NCBI GenBank assembly: GCA_016936255.1
Contig: JAFGYE010000040.1
Coordinates: forward strand, 1 to 53,622
Length of the DNA stretch: 53,622 nt
Origin: Marinifilaceae bacterium
Lineage (GTDB): Bacteria; Bacteroidota; Bacteroidia; Bacteroidales; Marinifilaceae
Reading direction: 5' to 3'
The first letter of the stretch is position 1; each line of letters starts with the position of its first letter. A model generated the notes under the pieces. It had not been told where the DNA came from. It saw only the letters and a list, made by a program, of their open reading frames with translations, and ran no database searches. A program made the translations under genes and the position numbers. Positions 15,851 through 23,250 of the stretch are shown here, piece after piece.

Positions 15851-16474
15851 AAAATTGTCATTTTTTATTTTTCATGATGTTATAGATCTTTTTATTATCC
15901 ATAGCATGCCACAGAGTTTCTGTGGTCTTTGTTTTAATCAGTTCAAATGATTTGTAATTGATGACTTATTTATCCTAATCATGTAAATTTTATGTGTACA
16001 ATTGATTTGCGGCATTAAATTTCATTAATGTAAAAAAACAATTCGTTGATGACATTAAATAATGTTTTGGTCATTGATTTTTTGTAAATATTCTTAAAAA
16101 TAATTCGTAAAAAAAAACATATGAGTGAAATGCAAAAAATTCTTAGTAGGGAGTACGAAAAGTTGAGTAAAGGGAATTTTAGAATGGCTTTTTTGGGGAA
16201 TATTTATAGTTTTGGAAGAAAATTCATTGTAGGCTCTGATTTATAAATCAGTTAAGGTTTTAAGAATATTTGTTTCTGTTTTTTGCAGGAAAAAAGGTGA
16301 TATTGAACTATCGCAATGTTCCGGCTTTTTACCAGAATTTGTCTGAATATAATTTTATTGTTGATTAGTTTTGAGGCTGAACCAGTGTTACTTATAATAA
16401 AAATTTTGGATTTAAGCTAAATTCTGTTGTAACTTACGAACTAGAGTAGTGGCTAATTTTTAAAATTTCAGGTT
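15851..16474. other. Intergenic region: hairpin and weak small ORF only
   Basis: About 620 AT-rich bases between divergent genes. A perfect inverted repeat CCACAGA-GTT-TCTGTGG lies at 15909-15925 in the likely 5' leader of the minus-strand gene. A 41-codon ORF (16121-16246, plus; starts MSEMQKILSREY) exists but has no convincing start signals and I do not call it. No exact TAnnTTTG element was found for either flanking gene. Confidence 0.5.
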
Positions 16475-17062
16475 ATGGGAGCAACGAAAATTATACCAAA
16501 AGATGATTTATTGAAGAAAGATATTCTAAATATTGCTTTGGAAATTTTTGTGAGAGATGGTTATTTTTCAACTACAGGAGCAATGATTGCAAGTGAAGTT
16601 GGTATTAATGAAGAAAAGTTATTTTCTCTGTTTGAAACGAAGGAGAATTTGCTTCACACCATTGTTGCTGAGGCGGTACATTTGATATTTGATGGAATAG
16701 ATCCAAATCAGGATGGAAAATTGCAGGAAGTTGAATTACTGTTTTTTATTAATGATTATTTTGATTCTGTTGAGAAAAATCTGGAATTCTTTCGGCTTTT
16801 CTATTCTTTGAGACTTCAGCCTGGAGTTGTTGACCAGTACAAACATGAATTACACGAGATCGTAATCCCGAAATTAAATATAATAAGAAAATATTTTAAT
16901 AAGGAAGGTACTGAAAATCCAAAGATGGAAACCCGGTTTCTTGTCTCGATGCTGGATGGAATTGCTATGAATTTTGTTTTGGAACCTGATGGTTATCCAA
17001 TTGATGAGATGCAGCAAAAAGTCTTGAATATGTACACTAAAAAAGCAGAAATTGAAGATTAG
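16475..17062 (+). CDS. TetR-family transcriptional regulator
   Basis: 195 residues. The N-terminal helix-turn-helix region reads KKDILNIALEIFVRDGYFSTTGAMIASEVGINEEKLFSLFETKENLL (given here as the segment at about residues 14-60), the TetR pattern with a GxxxxxxIA-x-GV core and an F-x-K-ENLL end. The C-terminal 130 residues are helical and would bind an unknown ligand; a segment MLDGIAMNFVLEPDGYPIDE resembles common TetR C-termini. There is no adjacent efflux pump or enzyme on either strand that points to the ligand. A strong terminator follows. Confidence 0.85.
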   Translation: MGATKIIPKDDLLKKDILNIALEIFVRDGYFSTTGAMIASEVGINEEKLFSLFETKENLLHTIVAEAVHLIFDGIDPNQDGKLQEVELLFFINDYFDSVEKNLEFFRLFYSLRLQPGVVDQYKHELHEIVIPKLNIIRKYFNKEGTENPKMETRFLVSMLDGIAMNFVLEPDGYPIDEMQQKVLNMYTKKAEIED

Positions 17063-17122
17063 CTTTTACCGATTTTTTTTTATTAGCCTTGCCCTTTTAA
17101 GTTGAGATTATATATATAAAAG

Positions 17123-17153
17123 AATCCGGTTCACAATATGAACCGGATTTTTT
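17123..17153. terminator. Terminator between converging tetR-type gene and peptidase gene
   Basis: A perfect 10-bp stem AATCCGGTTC/GAACCGGATT with a 7-base loop, followed by T6 on the plus strand. The minus strand has a weaker T-rich tail, so it may serve both genes. Confidence 0.9.
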
Positions 17154-17208
17154 ATGTTTTTAATTTAAAATCTGCTAAAGGCAAATAGCCTGTAGTTAAG
17201 CTTTCAAA

Positions 17209-19323
17209 TTATTTTAAACCACGTTTGATTAATAAAGCATCAATATTTGGTTCAGTACCTCTAAATTTTTTGTACAATTCCATTGGATCTTCAGTACCGC
17301 CTTTGGCTAGAACGTTATTGCGGAAAGCGGCAGCAGTTTCTTTGTTGAATAAACCTGTTTCCTTGAACGCTTGAAAAGCATCAGAATCCAATACTCCAGC
17401 CCAAATGTATGCGTAATATCCTGAAGAATATCCACCACTAAAAATATGAGCAAAGTAAGTAGAACGATATCTGGAATAGATTTCTGGAATCAAGCCAATT
17501 GATTTCAAGTAATCATCTTCGAATTTTGCAACATCGATATCCTGAACTTCAGATAAAGTATGATATTTCATATCTAACAGCGAAGCGGCAAGGTATTCAA
17601 CTGTAGCAAATCCTTGATTAAATTTGCCAGCATCCTGAACTTTTTTTACCAATTCAACAGGAATAACCTCTCCGGTTTGGTAATGTTTGGCATACAATGC
17701 TAACATTTCTGGCTCTAAACACCAGTTTTCCATTACCTGTGATGGCAATTCAACAAAATCACGTGAAACAGCAGTACCCGAAAGAGTATTGTATTTACAC
17801 CTTGAAAGGAATCCGTGCAAAGCGTGGCCAAATTCGTGGAATAAAGTTTCTACTTCATCAACACTTAACAAAGCTGGCTGATTGCCTACAGGCTTGGTAA
17901 AGTTACATACGTTGCAAATAATTGGAGTGATAGCATTTTCTGTTTCCCAACCTGATTGCTTGCGGAAACTGTTCATCCATGCACCACCACGCTTCGAAGC
18001 TCTGGGGAAATAATCTAAATAGAAGATGCCAATGTGAGTTCCATCTTCTTCCTGAAGTTCCCAGGTTTGAACATCCTTATTATATTTTGAGATATCAGTT
18101 CTTTCAATGAAATTGATTCCATAAAGGCGGTGAGCCAATTCGAAAGCACCATCGCGGACGTTATTAATTTCGAAATATGGACGAAGTTCAGACTCGTCTA
18201 AATTGTATTTTACTTTTTTTACTTTCTCAGCATAGTACCACCAGTCGTAAGATGCTAGTTTGAATTTACCACCTTCTTTGTCAATCATTTTTTGCATTTC
18301 AGCAGCTTCCAGTTTTGCATTTGGAAGAGCTGCATCCCATAGCTTATTCAATAATTCAAATACTTTCTCTGGAGTCTTTGCCATATTCTCAGCAAGAATA
18401 TAATCTGCATGACTCTTAAATCCAAATAATTGAGCTCTTTCTACTCTTAGGTTAGCAATTTCTGACAATACTTTTTTGTTGTCGAACTCATTGTCGTTAT
18501 TACAACGGTTCACATAACCCATGTAGATTTTTTTTCTTAACTCGCGATTATCTGCGTACTGAAGAAAAGGAAGCATACTTGGCTTGTCTAATGTGAAAGC
18601 CCATTTTCCTTCTTCTCCTTTTGCAGTTGCAGTTTCAGCGGCAGCTGCTTTTACAGATTCCGAAAGACCGGCTAAATCATTTTCATTATCGATAAGCAAT
18701 ACAAACGCATTGTTTTCTGCCAATTGGTTTTCTCCAAACTGCAGAGTTAATAAAGATAATTTTTCATCGATTACACGAAGTTTTGCTTTTTTACCGGCAT
18801 CTAAATCGGCGCCGCCACGAACAAAACCTTTGTAAGTTTTCTCAAGAAGTGTATTTGCTTCAGTATCTAGGTTTAAATTGTCTTTTTGTTCGTAAACAGC
18901 CTTAACTCTTTTAAATAAATTTTCGTTTAGGTCGATGTCAGCACCATATTTTGTTAATTCAGGAGCCAATCTTTTCGAAAGAGCCTGAATTGAATCATTG
19001 GTGTCTGAGCCCGAAAGATTAAAAAACACATTGCTGACTTTAGTCAACAATTGTCCTGCTTTATCCATGGCTTCAATCGTATTTTCGAAAGTTGGTGCTT
19101 CAGTATTGTTGGCAATAGCATCAATTTCCACACGACCTTGCCTCATACCTTCAGTGAAAGCAGGTTCGAAGTGCTCAAATTTAATTAAATCAAAAGGAGC
19201 TGTTTGGTGAGGAGTGTTGTAGTCTGCAAAAAACGGATTTTCAGTCTTTTGCTCACTTTTGTTACTATTGCAAGCGGTTAAACCGATACCTGCAACAAGT
19301 ACATAAAGAAAAGTCTTTTTCAC
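17209..19323 (-). CDS. M3-family zinc metallopeptidase, lipoprotein (Dcp-like)
   Basis: About 704 residues from GTG 19323. This start gives a lipoprotein signal (VKKTFLYVLVAGIGLTAC, lipobox GLTAC); an open TTG start 45 bases upstream adds a polar tail and is less likely. The zinc site is HEFGHALHGFLS with the third ligand Glu in RDFVELPSQVMENW, 29 residues after the HEFGH Glu-containing motif begins, as in M3 peptidases such as oligopeptidase A and dipeptidyl carboxypeptidase. The C-terminal FSGGYSSGYYAYIWAGVLDSDAF is the family's substrate-binding Gly/Tyr loop. It is likely to degrade short peptides in the periplasm. It is single-gene, with the shared terminator downstream. Confidence 0.92.
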   Translation of the reverse strand: MKKTFLYVLVAGIGLTACNSNKSEQKTENPFFADYNTPHQTAPFDLIKFEHFEPAFTEGMRQGRVEIDAIANNTEAPTFENTIEAMDKAGQLLTKVSNVFFNLSGSDTNDSIQALSKRLAPELTKYGADIDLNENLFKRVKAVYEQKDNLNLDTEANTLLEKTYKGFVRGGADLDAGKKAKLRVIDEKLSLLTLQFGENQLAENNAFVLLIDNENDLAGLSESVKAAAAETATAKGEEGKWAFTLDKPSMLPFLQYADNRELRKKIYMGYVNRCNNDNEFDNKKVLSEIANLRVERAQLFGFKSHADYILAENMAKTPEKVFELLNKLWDAALPNAKLEAAEMQKMIDKEGGKFKLASYDWWYYAEKVKKVKYNLDESELRPYFEINNVRDGAFELAHRLYGINFIERTDISKYNKDVQTWELQEEDGTHIGIFYLDYFPRASKRGGAWMNSFRKQSGWETENAITPIICNVCNFTKPVGNQPALLSVDEVETLFHEFGHALHGFLSRCKYNTLSGTAVSRDFVELPSQVMENWCLEPEMLALYAKHYQTGEVIPVELVKKVQDAGKFNQGFATVEYLAASLLDMKYHTLSEVQDIDVAKFEDDYLKSIGLIPEIYSRYRSTYFAHIFSGGYSSGYYAYIWAGVLDSDAFQAFKETGLFNKETAAAFRNNVLAKGGTEDPMELYKKFRGTEPNIDALLIKRGLK

Positions 19324-19511
19324 GTTGTTAGGTTTAGTATTAGTACTTATAGAATGTTTGCCTGCCAAATTAGTAAAATCTGACTGGTTTTCCTTATGAT
19401 TTGTTTAGTTTTCGCAGCATACTTGCTGCAATTTAGAATTAAAATGTTTGGAATGTAAAATGAATAAGGGAAGGTTTTGTTTTTTTGATATTGGGAGATT
19501 GGAAATCAGTT

Positions 19512-19961
19512 TTAAACCAATTTTTTTCTGCAATTTTTTTTATTTGAATTAACTGTTTGCTTTCCGGAATTTCTGTTTGCACTTTTTGGTGAAAAACTAA
19601 GGTAAAATGCGATCCACAGGATGAATAATACGATGGAAATCGAAGCGAATTTGTTAAAGTATAAGCCTTTTATAGAAAAAATGATCGCATTTTGTGGATC
19701 TTTCTTTGAGTGAAGAATCTGAAATTTTTTTCCAATAGGATATTCAACATTCTCAGGACCTTTTAAAGTAAATTGCTTTTGATTTGCTTCGTAAGCAATA
19801 ACGGAATAAAAAGAGAGTAACATGCCGGTGTTTTCTTCTACTATTTTTACTACTACGCCTTCTGTTTTTTCACCGTACGCTATAAGCTTCCAATTTGCAT
19901 AAATTGGAATTAGCAGTATTAAAATCGTAATAATAAGAAATTTAAATCCTGAAATTTTCAT
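19512..19961 (-). CDS. Small DUF3592-like membrane protein
   Basis: 149 residues. Two hydrophobic segments (about residues 7-23 and 105-125) flank a beta-rich loop of about 80 residues. The loop has the pattern GEKTEGVVVKIVEE, YSVIAYEANQKQFTLKG, YPIGKKFQILHSKKDPQNAII, which matches the general layout of DUF3592 domains (new G-x-V strand, Y-x-G, V-x-Y, P-x-A). The role is unknown. A basic, Asn-rich tail follows the second helix. It stands between the luxS terminator and the peptidase gene. Confidence 0.6.
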   Translation of the reverse strand: MKISGFKFLIITILILLIPIYANWKLIAYGEKTEGVVVKIVEENTGMLLSFYSVIAYEANQKQFTLKGPENVEYPIGKKFQILHSKKDPQNAIIFSIKGLYFNKFASISIVLFILWIAFYLSFSPKSANRNSGKQTVNSNKKNCRKKLV

Positions 19962-20004
19962 TTTGTACAGATATTTATCAGTAATAAATATAATGAAATT
20001 TGTA

Positions 20005-20047
20005 CAAAAAAAAGAGACTGCCTCTTGATAAGAATAACAGTCTCTTT
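20005..20047 (-). terminator. Terminator of mtnN-luxS
   Basis: On the minus strand, a perfect 10-bp stem AAAGAGACTG/CAGTCTCTTT with a 17-base loop is followed by a run of eight or more T. It starts just after the luxS stop. Confidence 0.88.
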
Positions 20048-20068
20048 AAATGCTTTATCTCTTATTCT

Positions 20069-20548
20069 TTATTCAGGATAATTCAAATTCTCATCAGTAA
20101 GATGTTCTAAAACCTCAGTTTTAAATTTGTTTGATTCCCATCTTGCCATTGGTAAATCGTGGCTCATGTAATTTCCACATTCTATCTTGTTTGTTCCTGG
20201 AATCTCATCATTAAAATTAGCCATGAAACCGAACATTTCCTGAGTTACCTTTACGATATCTTTTGATTCCAGATCGCCGCTAAAAATTGCATAAAAACCC
20301 GTACGACAACCCATTGGGCCGAAATAAATCGTGCGGTCTGCCCATTCTTTATGGTTTCTTAAAAAGGTAGCACCCAAATGCTCCATGGTGTGCATGGCTG
20401 GTATATCCATTGCCGGTTCCTGATTTGGCAATTTAGTTCGGATATCGAAACTTGTTAATGTCTCGGCTCCAACTTTATCCTTGCGGGAAACATAGATCCC
20501 TCTTTTTAATTTATTGTGATCTACTGTAAAGCTTTGTATCTTTTCCAT
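20069..20548 (-). CDS. luxS: S-ribosylhomocysteine lyase LuxS
   Basis: 159 residues. LuxS splits S-ribosylhomocysteine to homocysteine and DPD, the precursor of autoinducer 2. The metal site has His53 and His57 in AMHTMEHLGATFLRNH (with catalytic Glu56), Cys124 in ECGNYMSHD, and the catalytic Cys81 in GPMGCRTGFY. Length and motif order are typical. It lies 10 bases after mtnN, which makes its substrate, so the two genes form the complete SAH-to-AI-2/homocysteine route in one operon. Confidence 0.97.
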   Translation of the reverse strand: MEKIQSFTVDHNKLKRGIYVSRKDKVGAETLTSFDIRTKLPNQEPAMDIPAMHTMEHLGATFLRNHKEWADRTIYFGPMGCRTGFYAIFSGDLESKDIVKVTQEMFGFMANFNDEIPGTNKIECGNYMSHDLPMARWESNKFKTEVLEHLTDENLNYPE

Positions 20549-20558
20549 TTTCTTTTTT

Positions 20559-21263
20559 TTATTTCTGATTTCCTAACTCACGTATCATTTCAGTCACCAT
20601 TTTGGCTGAATTTACCGCGGCTATTTCTACAAATTCCTGATATTCCATTGCATTCTCTTGTCCTGCAATATCCGAAATAGATCGGATAACCACAAATGGA
20701 ATATTGAATTGATAACAGGTTTGTGCAATTGCGGCACCCTCCATTTCCACAGCTTCGGCTGCAGGGAATAATGTTTTTATCTTGTTGGTTGCTTCAGCAT
20801 TATTCATGAATTGATCGCCTGTTAGAATACATGCCTTTTTTGTCTGTAAATCAGTTAACTGATGAACCGATTTTTCGGCCAAAGAAATTAATTTTTCGTT
20901 AGCGGCAAAGCTTGTCGGCATTCCGGGAACTTGTCCTATTTTGTACCCAAAAACAGTACAATCCATATCATGATGAATAACTTCCTCGGATATTACGATA
21001 TCACCAACTTTTAAATCACCGGGGAAACCTCCTGCTGCACCTGTGTTGATTATATAATCAGGTTTAAAGTTGTCGATGAGTAAAGTTGCCCCGATAGCTG
21101 CATTTACTTTTCCAATACCCGATTGAAGCAAAACAATTTCAACATTGTTTAAAGTACCTGTATAAAAAACAAAGGAGCCTTTTTTCTGTTCTTTTCTATT
21201 GGACAATTGATCGCGAAGCTTCACAACTTCGACTTCCATTGCACCTATAATTCCAATTTTCAT
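20559..21263 (-). CDS. mtnN: 5'-methylthioadenosine/S-adenosylhomocysteine nucleosidase
   Basis: 234 residues from ATG 21263, where the family's N-terminal strand begins (MKIGIIGAMEVEV). A start 27 bases upstream is open but adds nothing conserved. Motifs: LLQSGIGKVNAAIGATLLI, NTGAAGGFPGDLKVGDIVIS, TGDQFM, and the nucleoside-binding AEAVEMEGAAIAQTC with VIRSISDIAG, whose Asp is the catalytic acid. The enzyme removes adenine from SAH and MTA. It is the first gene of the operon with luxS. Confidence 0.95.
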   Translation of the reverse strand: MKIGIIGAMEVEVVKLRDQLSNRKEQKKGSFVFYTGTLNNVEIVLLQSGIGKVNAAIGATLLIDNFKPDYIINTGAAGGFPGDLKVGDIVISEEVIHHDMDCTVFGYKIGQVPGMPTSFAANEKLISLAEKSVHQLTDLQTKKACILTGDQFMNNAEATNKIKTLFPAAEAVEMEGAAIAQTCYQFNIPFVVIRSISDIAGQENAMEYQEFVEIAAVNSAKMVTEMIRELGNQK

Positions 21264-21369
21264 ACTTAATAAGATTTCTGATGAGAGCAATAAGTGATTA
21301 GACTATTTATCTTCACACTCTTAAATACTTCGTCAATTCTCAAGTTTGTCAACTTTTTTTGTGAATTGC

Positions 21370-21385
21370 CAAAGGTACAAAACTA
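21370..21385 (-). promoter_or_regulatory. Promoter -7 elements for mtnN-luxS
   Basis: Two adjoining TAnnTTTG matches on the minus strand: TAGTTTTG (21378-21385) and TACCTTTG (21370-21377). A TTG-containing -33-like element lies about 22 bases before the second. The leader would be about 100 bases. Confidence 0.4.
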
Positions 21386-21511
21386 TCTTCCTGTTCACTC
21401 AAGCCCGATTAACTTTATTGGTTGTTTTTTCACCGGTCTAAAATTTCAATTCAAAATCCATTTAAACAAAATTTAATTAACTTCATGGTTCAAATAAGAA
21501 AAAGTTATTGA

Positions 21512-22459
21512 ATGACCTTAAAACAATTAAAATACGCTTTGGCCTTAGGCCGTTTGGGAAGTTACATCGGTGTTGCCAAATCTATGGGAGTATCGCAGCC
21601 GGCTGTTAGTTTGCAGATACAGGCTTTAGAGGATGAGTTGGGTATTATTCTTTTCGATCGGTCGACCAAAAATGTGGAACCGACCTTAAATGGAATTGCT
21701 TTTTTGGAAAAAGCACAACTTTTGGTGACAGAATCGAAGCAACTGGAAGATTTTGCCATTCAATTGTCTGAAGAAATTCAGGGAGAGGTTTGCCTGGGCG
21801 TTATTCCAACCTTATCGCCATTTCTTGTGCCTTTGTTTATCGATGAGTTGAATAAAAAGTATCCCAGGATTAAAATAAGGATTCAGGAGGCAATTACCGA
21901 AGATATTTTGCGGGGAATTAAAACCGGAACTTTTCATGGTGGAATTATCTCAACACCAATTGAATTGAAAAGTAATTTGGATTTGGCTCCCTTATTTTAC
22001 GAGCAGTTTTATTTGTATGTGTCTGATAAACATGAGTTGTATTCACAGGATAAAATAGACATTAATAAATTGGATTATTCGGATGTTTGGTTGCTAAGAG
22101 AAGGAAACTGTTTTATGGATCAGGTGACTAATATTTGCAGTATTCAATCGAATCAGAACGGAAATTTTGTTTATGAGAGCAATAATATAGATGCACTTCG
22201 AAGAATTGTTGAATACAAAGGAGGAATTACTTTTTTGCCGGAACTTTCTACTTTGATGATTCCTTCGGAGCAGGAGGAAATGATAAAGGAGATTAAAGGG
22301 AGGAAGAAGGTGAGAGAGGTGACTATGGTTTCATTAAAAACAGAAGTGAGACGAAATCTGTTAAATGTAATTAATCAGGTTATTAAAGATAGTGTTCCTT
22401 CGCAAATGCTTAGTGGAGAAGATAAGGAAATTGTAAAAACTAATTTTATAGAAAAATGA
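21512..22459 (+). CDS. oxyR: OxyR-type LysR regulator (peroxide sensor)
   Basis: 315 residues. The N-terminal LysR helix-turn-helix is clear (MTLKQLKYALALGRLGSYIG, SMGVSQPAVSLQIQALEDELG, LFDRSTKNVEPTLNG). The effector domain has VCLGVIPTLSPFLVPLF as in OxyR. The sensor region reads LLREGNCFMDQVTNIC, with Cys200 and Cys209 spaced exactly as the redox pair of E. coli OxyR (Cys199/Cys208). The His before the peroxidatic Cys is Asn here. It is expected to be activated by hydrogen peroxide. It is translationally coupled to the next gene (ATGA overlap). Ni-SOD and ovoA in the same window fit an oxidative-defence role, though targets are not shown. Confidence 0.88.
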   Translation: MTLKQLKYALALGRLGSYIGVAKSMGVSQPAVSLQIQALEDELGIILFDRSTKNVEPTLNGIAFLEKAQLLVTESKQLEDFAIQLSEEIQGEVCLGVIPTLSPFLVPLFIDELNKKYPRIKIRIQEAITEDILRGIKTGTFHGGIISTPIELKSNLDLAPLFYEQFYLYVSDKHELYSQDKIDINKLDYSDVWLLREGNCFMDQVTNICSIQSNQNGNFVYESNNIDALRRIVEYKGGITFLPELSTLMIPSEQEEMIKEIKGRKKVREVTMVSLKTEVRRNLLNVINQVIKDSVPSQMLSGEDKEIVKTNFIEK

Positions 22460-22773
22460 TTGCTAAAACTAACGGGACACCGTATTATGCTGTTATATTT
22501 TCATCAATAAAAACAACGGCTGATAATGGCTATTCAGAAATGGCTGAATCTATGATGGAATTGGCCAAAAGACAAGCAGGATTTTTAGGTGTTGAATCAG
22601 CAAGGGAGGAGACTGGAATAACGGTTTCTTATTGGGAGAGTTTAGATGCAATTAAAAAATGGCAGGCACATCCCGCTCATCAAATTGCTCAGGAAAGAGG
22701 CAAAGAGAATTGGTACGAAAAATATGCTGTTCGAATCTGTAAGGTGGAATCGGATTATTTTTTCGAGAAATAG
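22456..22773 (+). CDS. ABM-fold (antibiotic biosynthesis monooxygenase-like) protein
   Basis: 105 residues, one ferredoxin-like dimeric alpha/beta-barrel domain. Key patterns are YYAVIFSSIKT, EMAESMMELAKRQAGFLGVESAREETGI, TVSYWESLDAIKKWQAHPAHQIAQERGKENWYEKYAVRICKVE (positions about 55-100); the last matches the YW-x-S-x-x-A-x-x-W...H pattern of the ABM/DUF4188-like group. The start codon overlaps the oxyR stop by four bases, so the two are coupled and probably co-regulated. A heme- or quinone-related function is possible; there is no direct evidence. Confidence 0.75.
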   Translation: MIAKTNGTPYYAVIFSSIKTTADNGYSEMAESMMELAKRQAGFLGVESAREETGITVSYWESLDAIKKWQAHPAHQIAQERGKENWYEKYAVRICKVESDYFFEK

Positions 22774-22802
22774 TGTTTCGGATTCATAAATGTAACCCAA
22801 AT

Positions 22803-22821
22803 CCCTAAAGGGGATTTAGGG
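22803..22821. repeat. Intergenic inverted repeat CCCTAAA/TTTAGGG
   Basis: A 7-bp stem with GGGGA loop between converging genes. Similar CCCCTAAATC sequence reappears at 51745-51760. Such elements are common between Bacteroidota genes and may act as 3' end hairpins; there is no T run. Confidence 0.5.
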
Positions 22822-22842
22822 GTGAATGCTGTAAAACGAGCC

Positions 22843-23085
22843 TTATTTCTTCGAAAACAAGCCTACTACCCAAATAAGAACAATAGCTCCTACTGTTGCA
22901 GATATAAGCAAACCAAAGAATCCATTTAAATGTATCCCAAAAATACCAAAGATTGTACCTCCTATAAAAGAACCAATAACACCTAAAATCAGGTTGATTA
23001 TCATGCCATAACCACGACCTTTTAATAAAATGCTCGCAATCCATCCGGCTACAAGTCCAATTAGTAAAAAAATAAGATAGTTCAT
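22843..23085 (-). CDS. GlsB/YeaQ/YmgE-family small membrane protein
   Basis: 80 residues, three hydrophobic helices, rich in Gly and Ile. Sequence blocks LIGLVAGWIASILLKGRGYG, INLILGVIGSFIGGTIFGIFG and LLISATVGAIVLIWVVGLF follow the pattern of the transglycosylase-associated (GlsB/YeaQ/YmgE) stress-membrane family (GWxA..l..G.g.G...n...GiiGa.iGg). Members are induced by stress in several bacteria, but the molecular role is unknown. It lies alone on the minus strand, convergent to the oxyR unit. Confidence 0.88.
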   Translation of the reverse strand: MNYLIFLLIGLVAGWIASILLKGRGYGMIINLILGVIGSFIGGTIFGIFGIHLNGFFGLLISATVGAIVLIWVVGLFSKK

Positions 23086-23250
23086 GTGTTGAGAATTAGT
23101 GCCTTATTAAATTACTAAAATTTCTTAAAACAAAAACAATCTTTTTATTGTTGATTACTTGTCTTGCATTGCAATGGATTTTTGAATGGATAAGAATAAT
23201 TATTAACTTCATTTTTGCAATGAAAATGGAATATTCAAAGCTGAAATTTT

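Noticed and set aside
16121-16246. 41-codon ORF upstream of the TetR-type gene
   Set aside because: No promoter, weak start context, no recognisable features; kept only as a remark in the intergenic entry.
19414-19429. GCAGCA-TACT-TGCTGC hairpin upstream of the M3 peptidase
   Set aside because: Short stem with no T run or position that implies a function.
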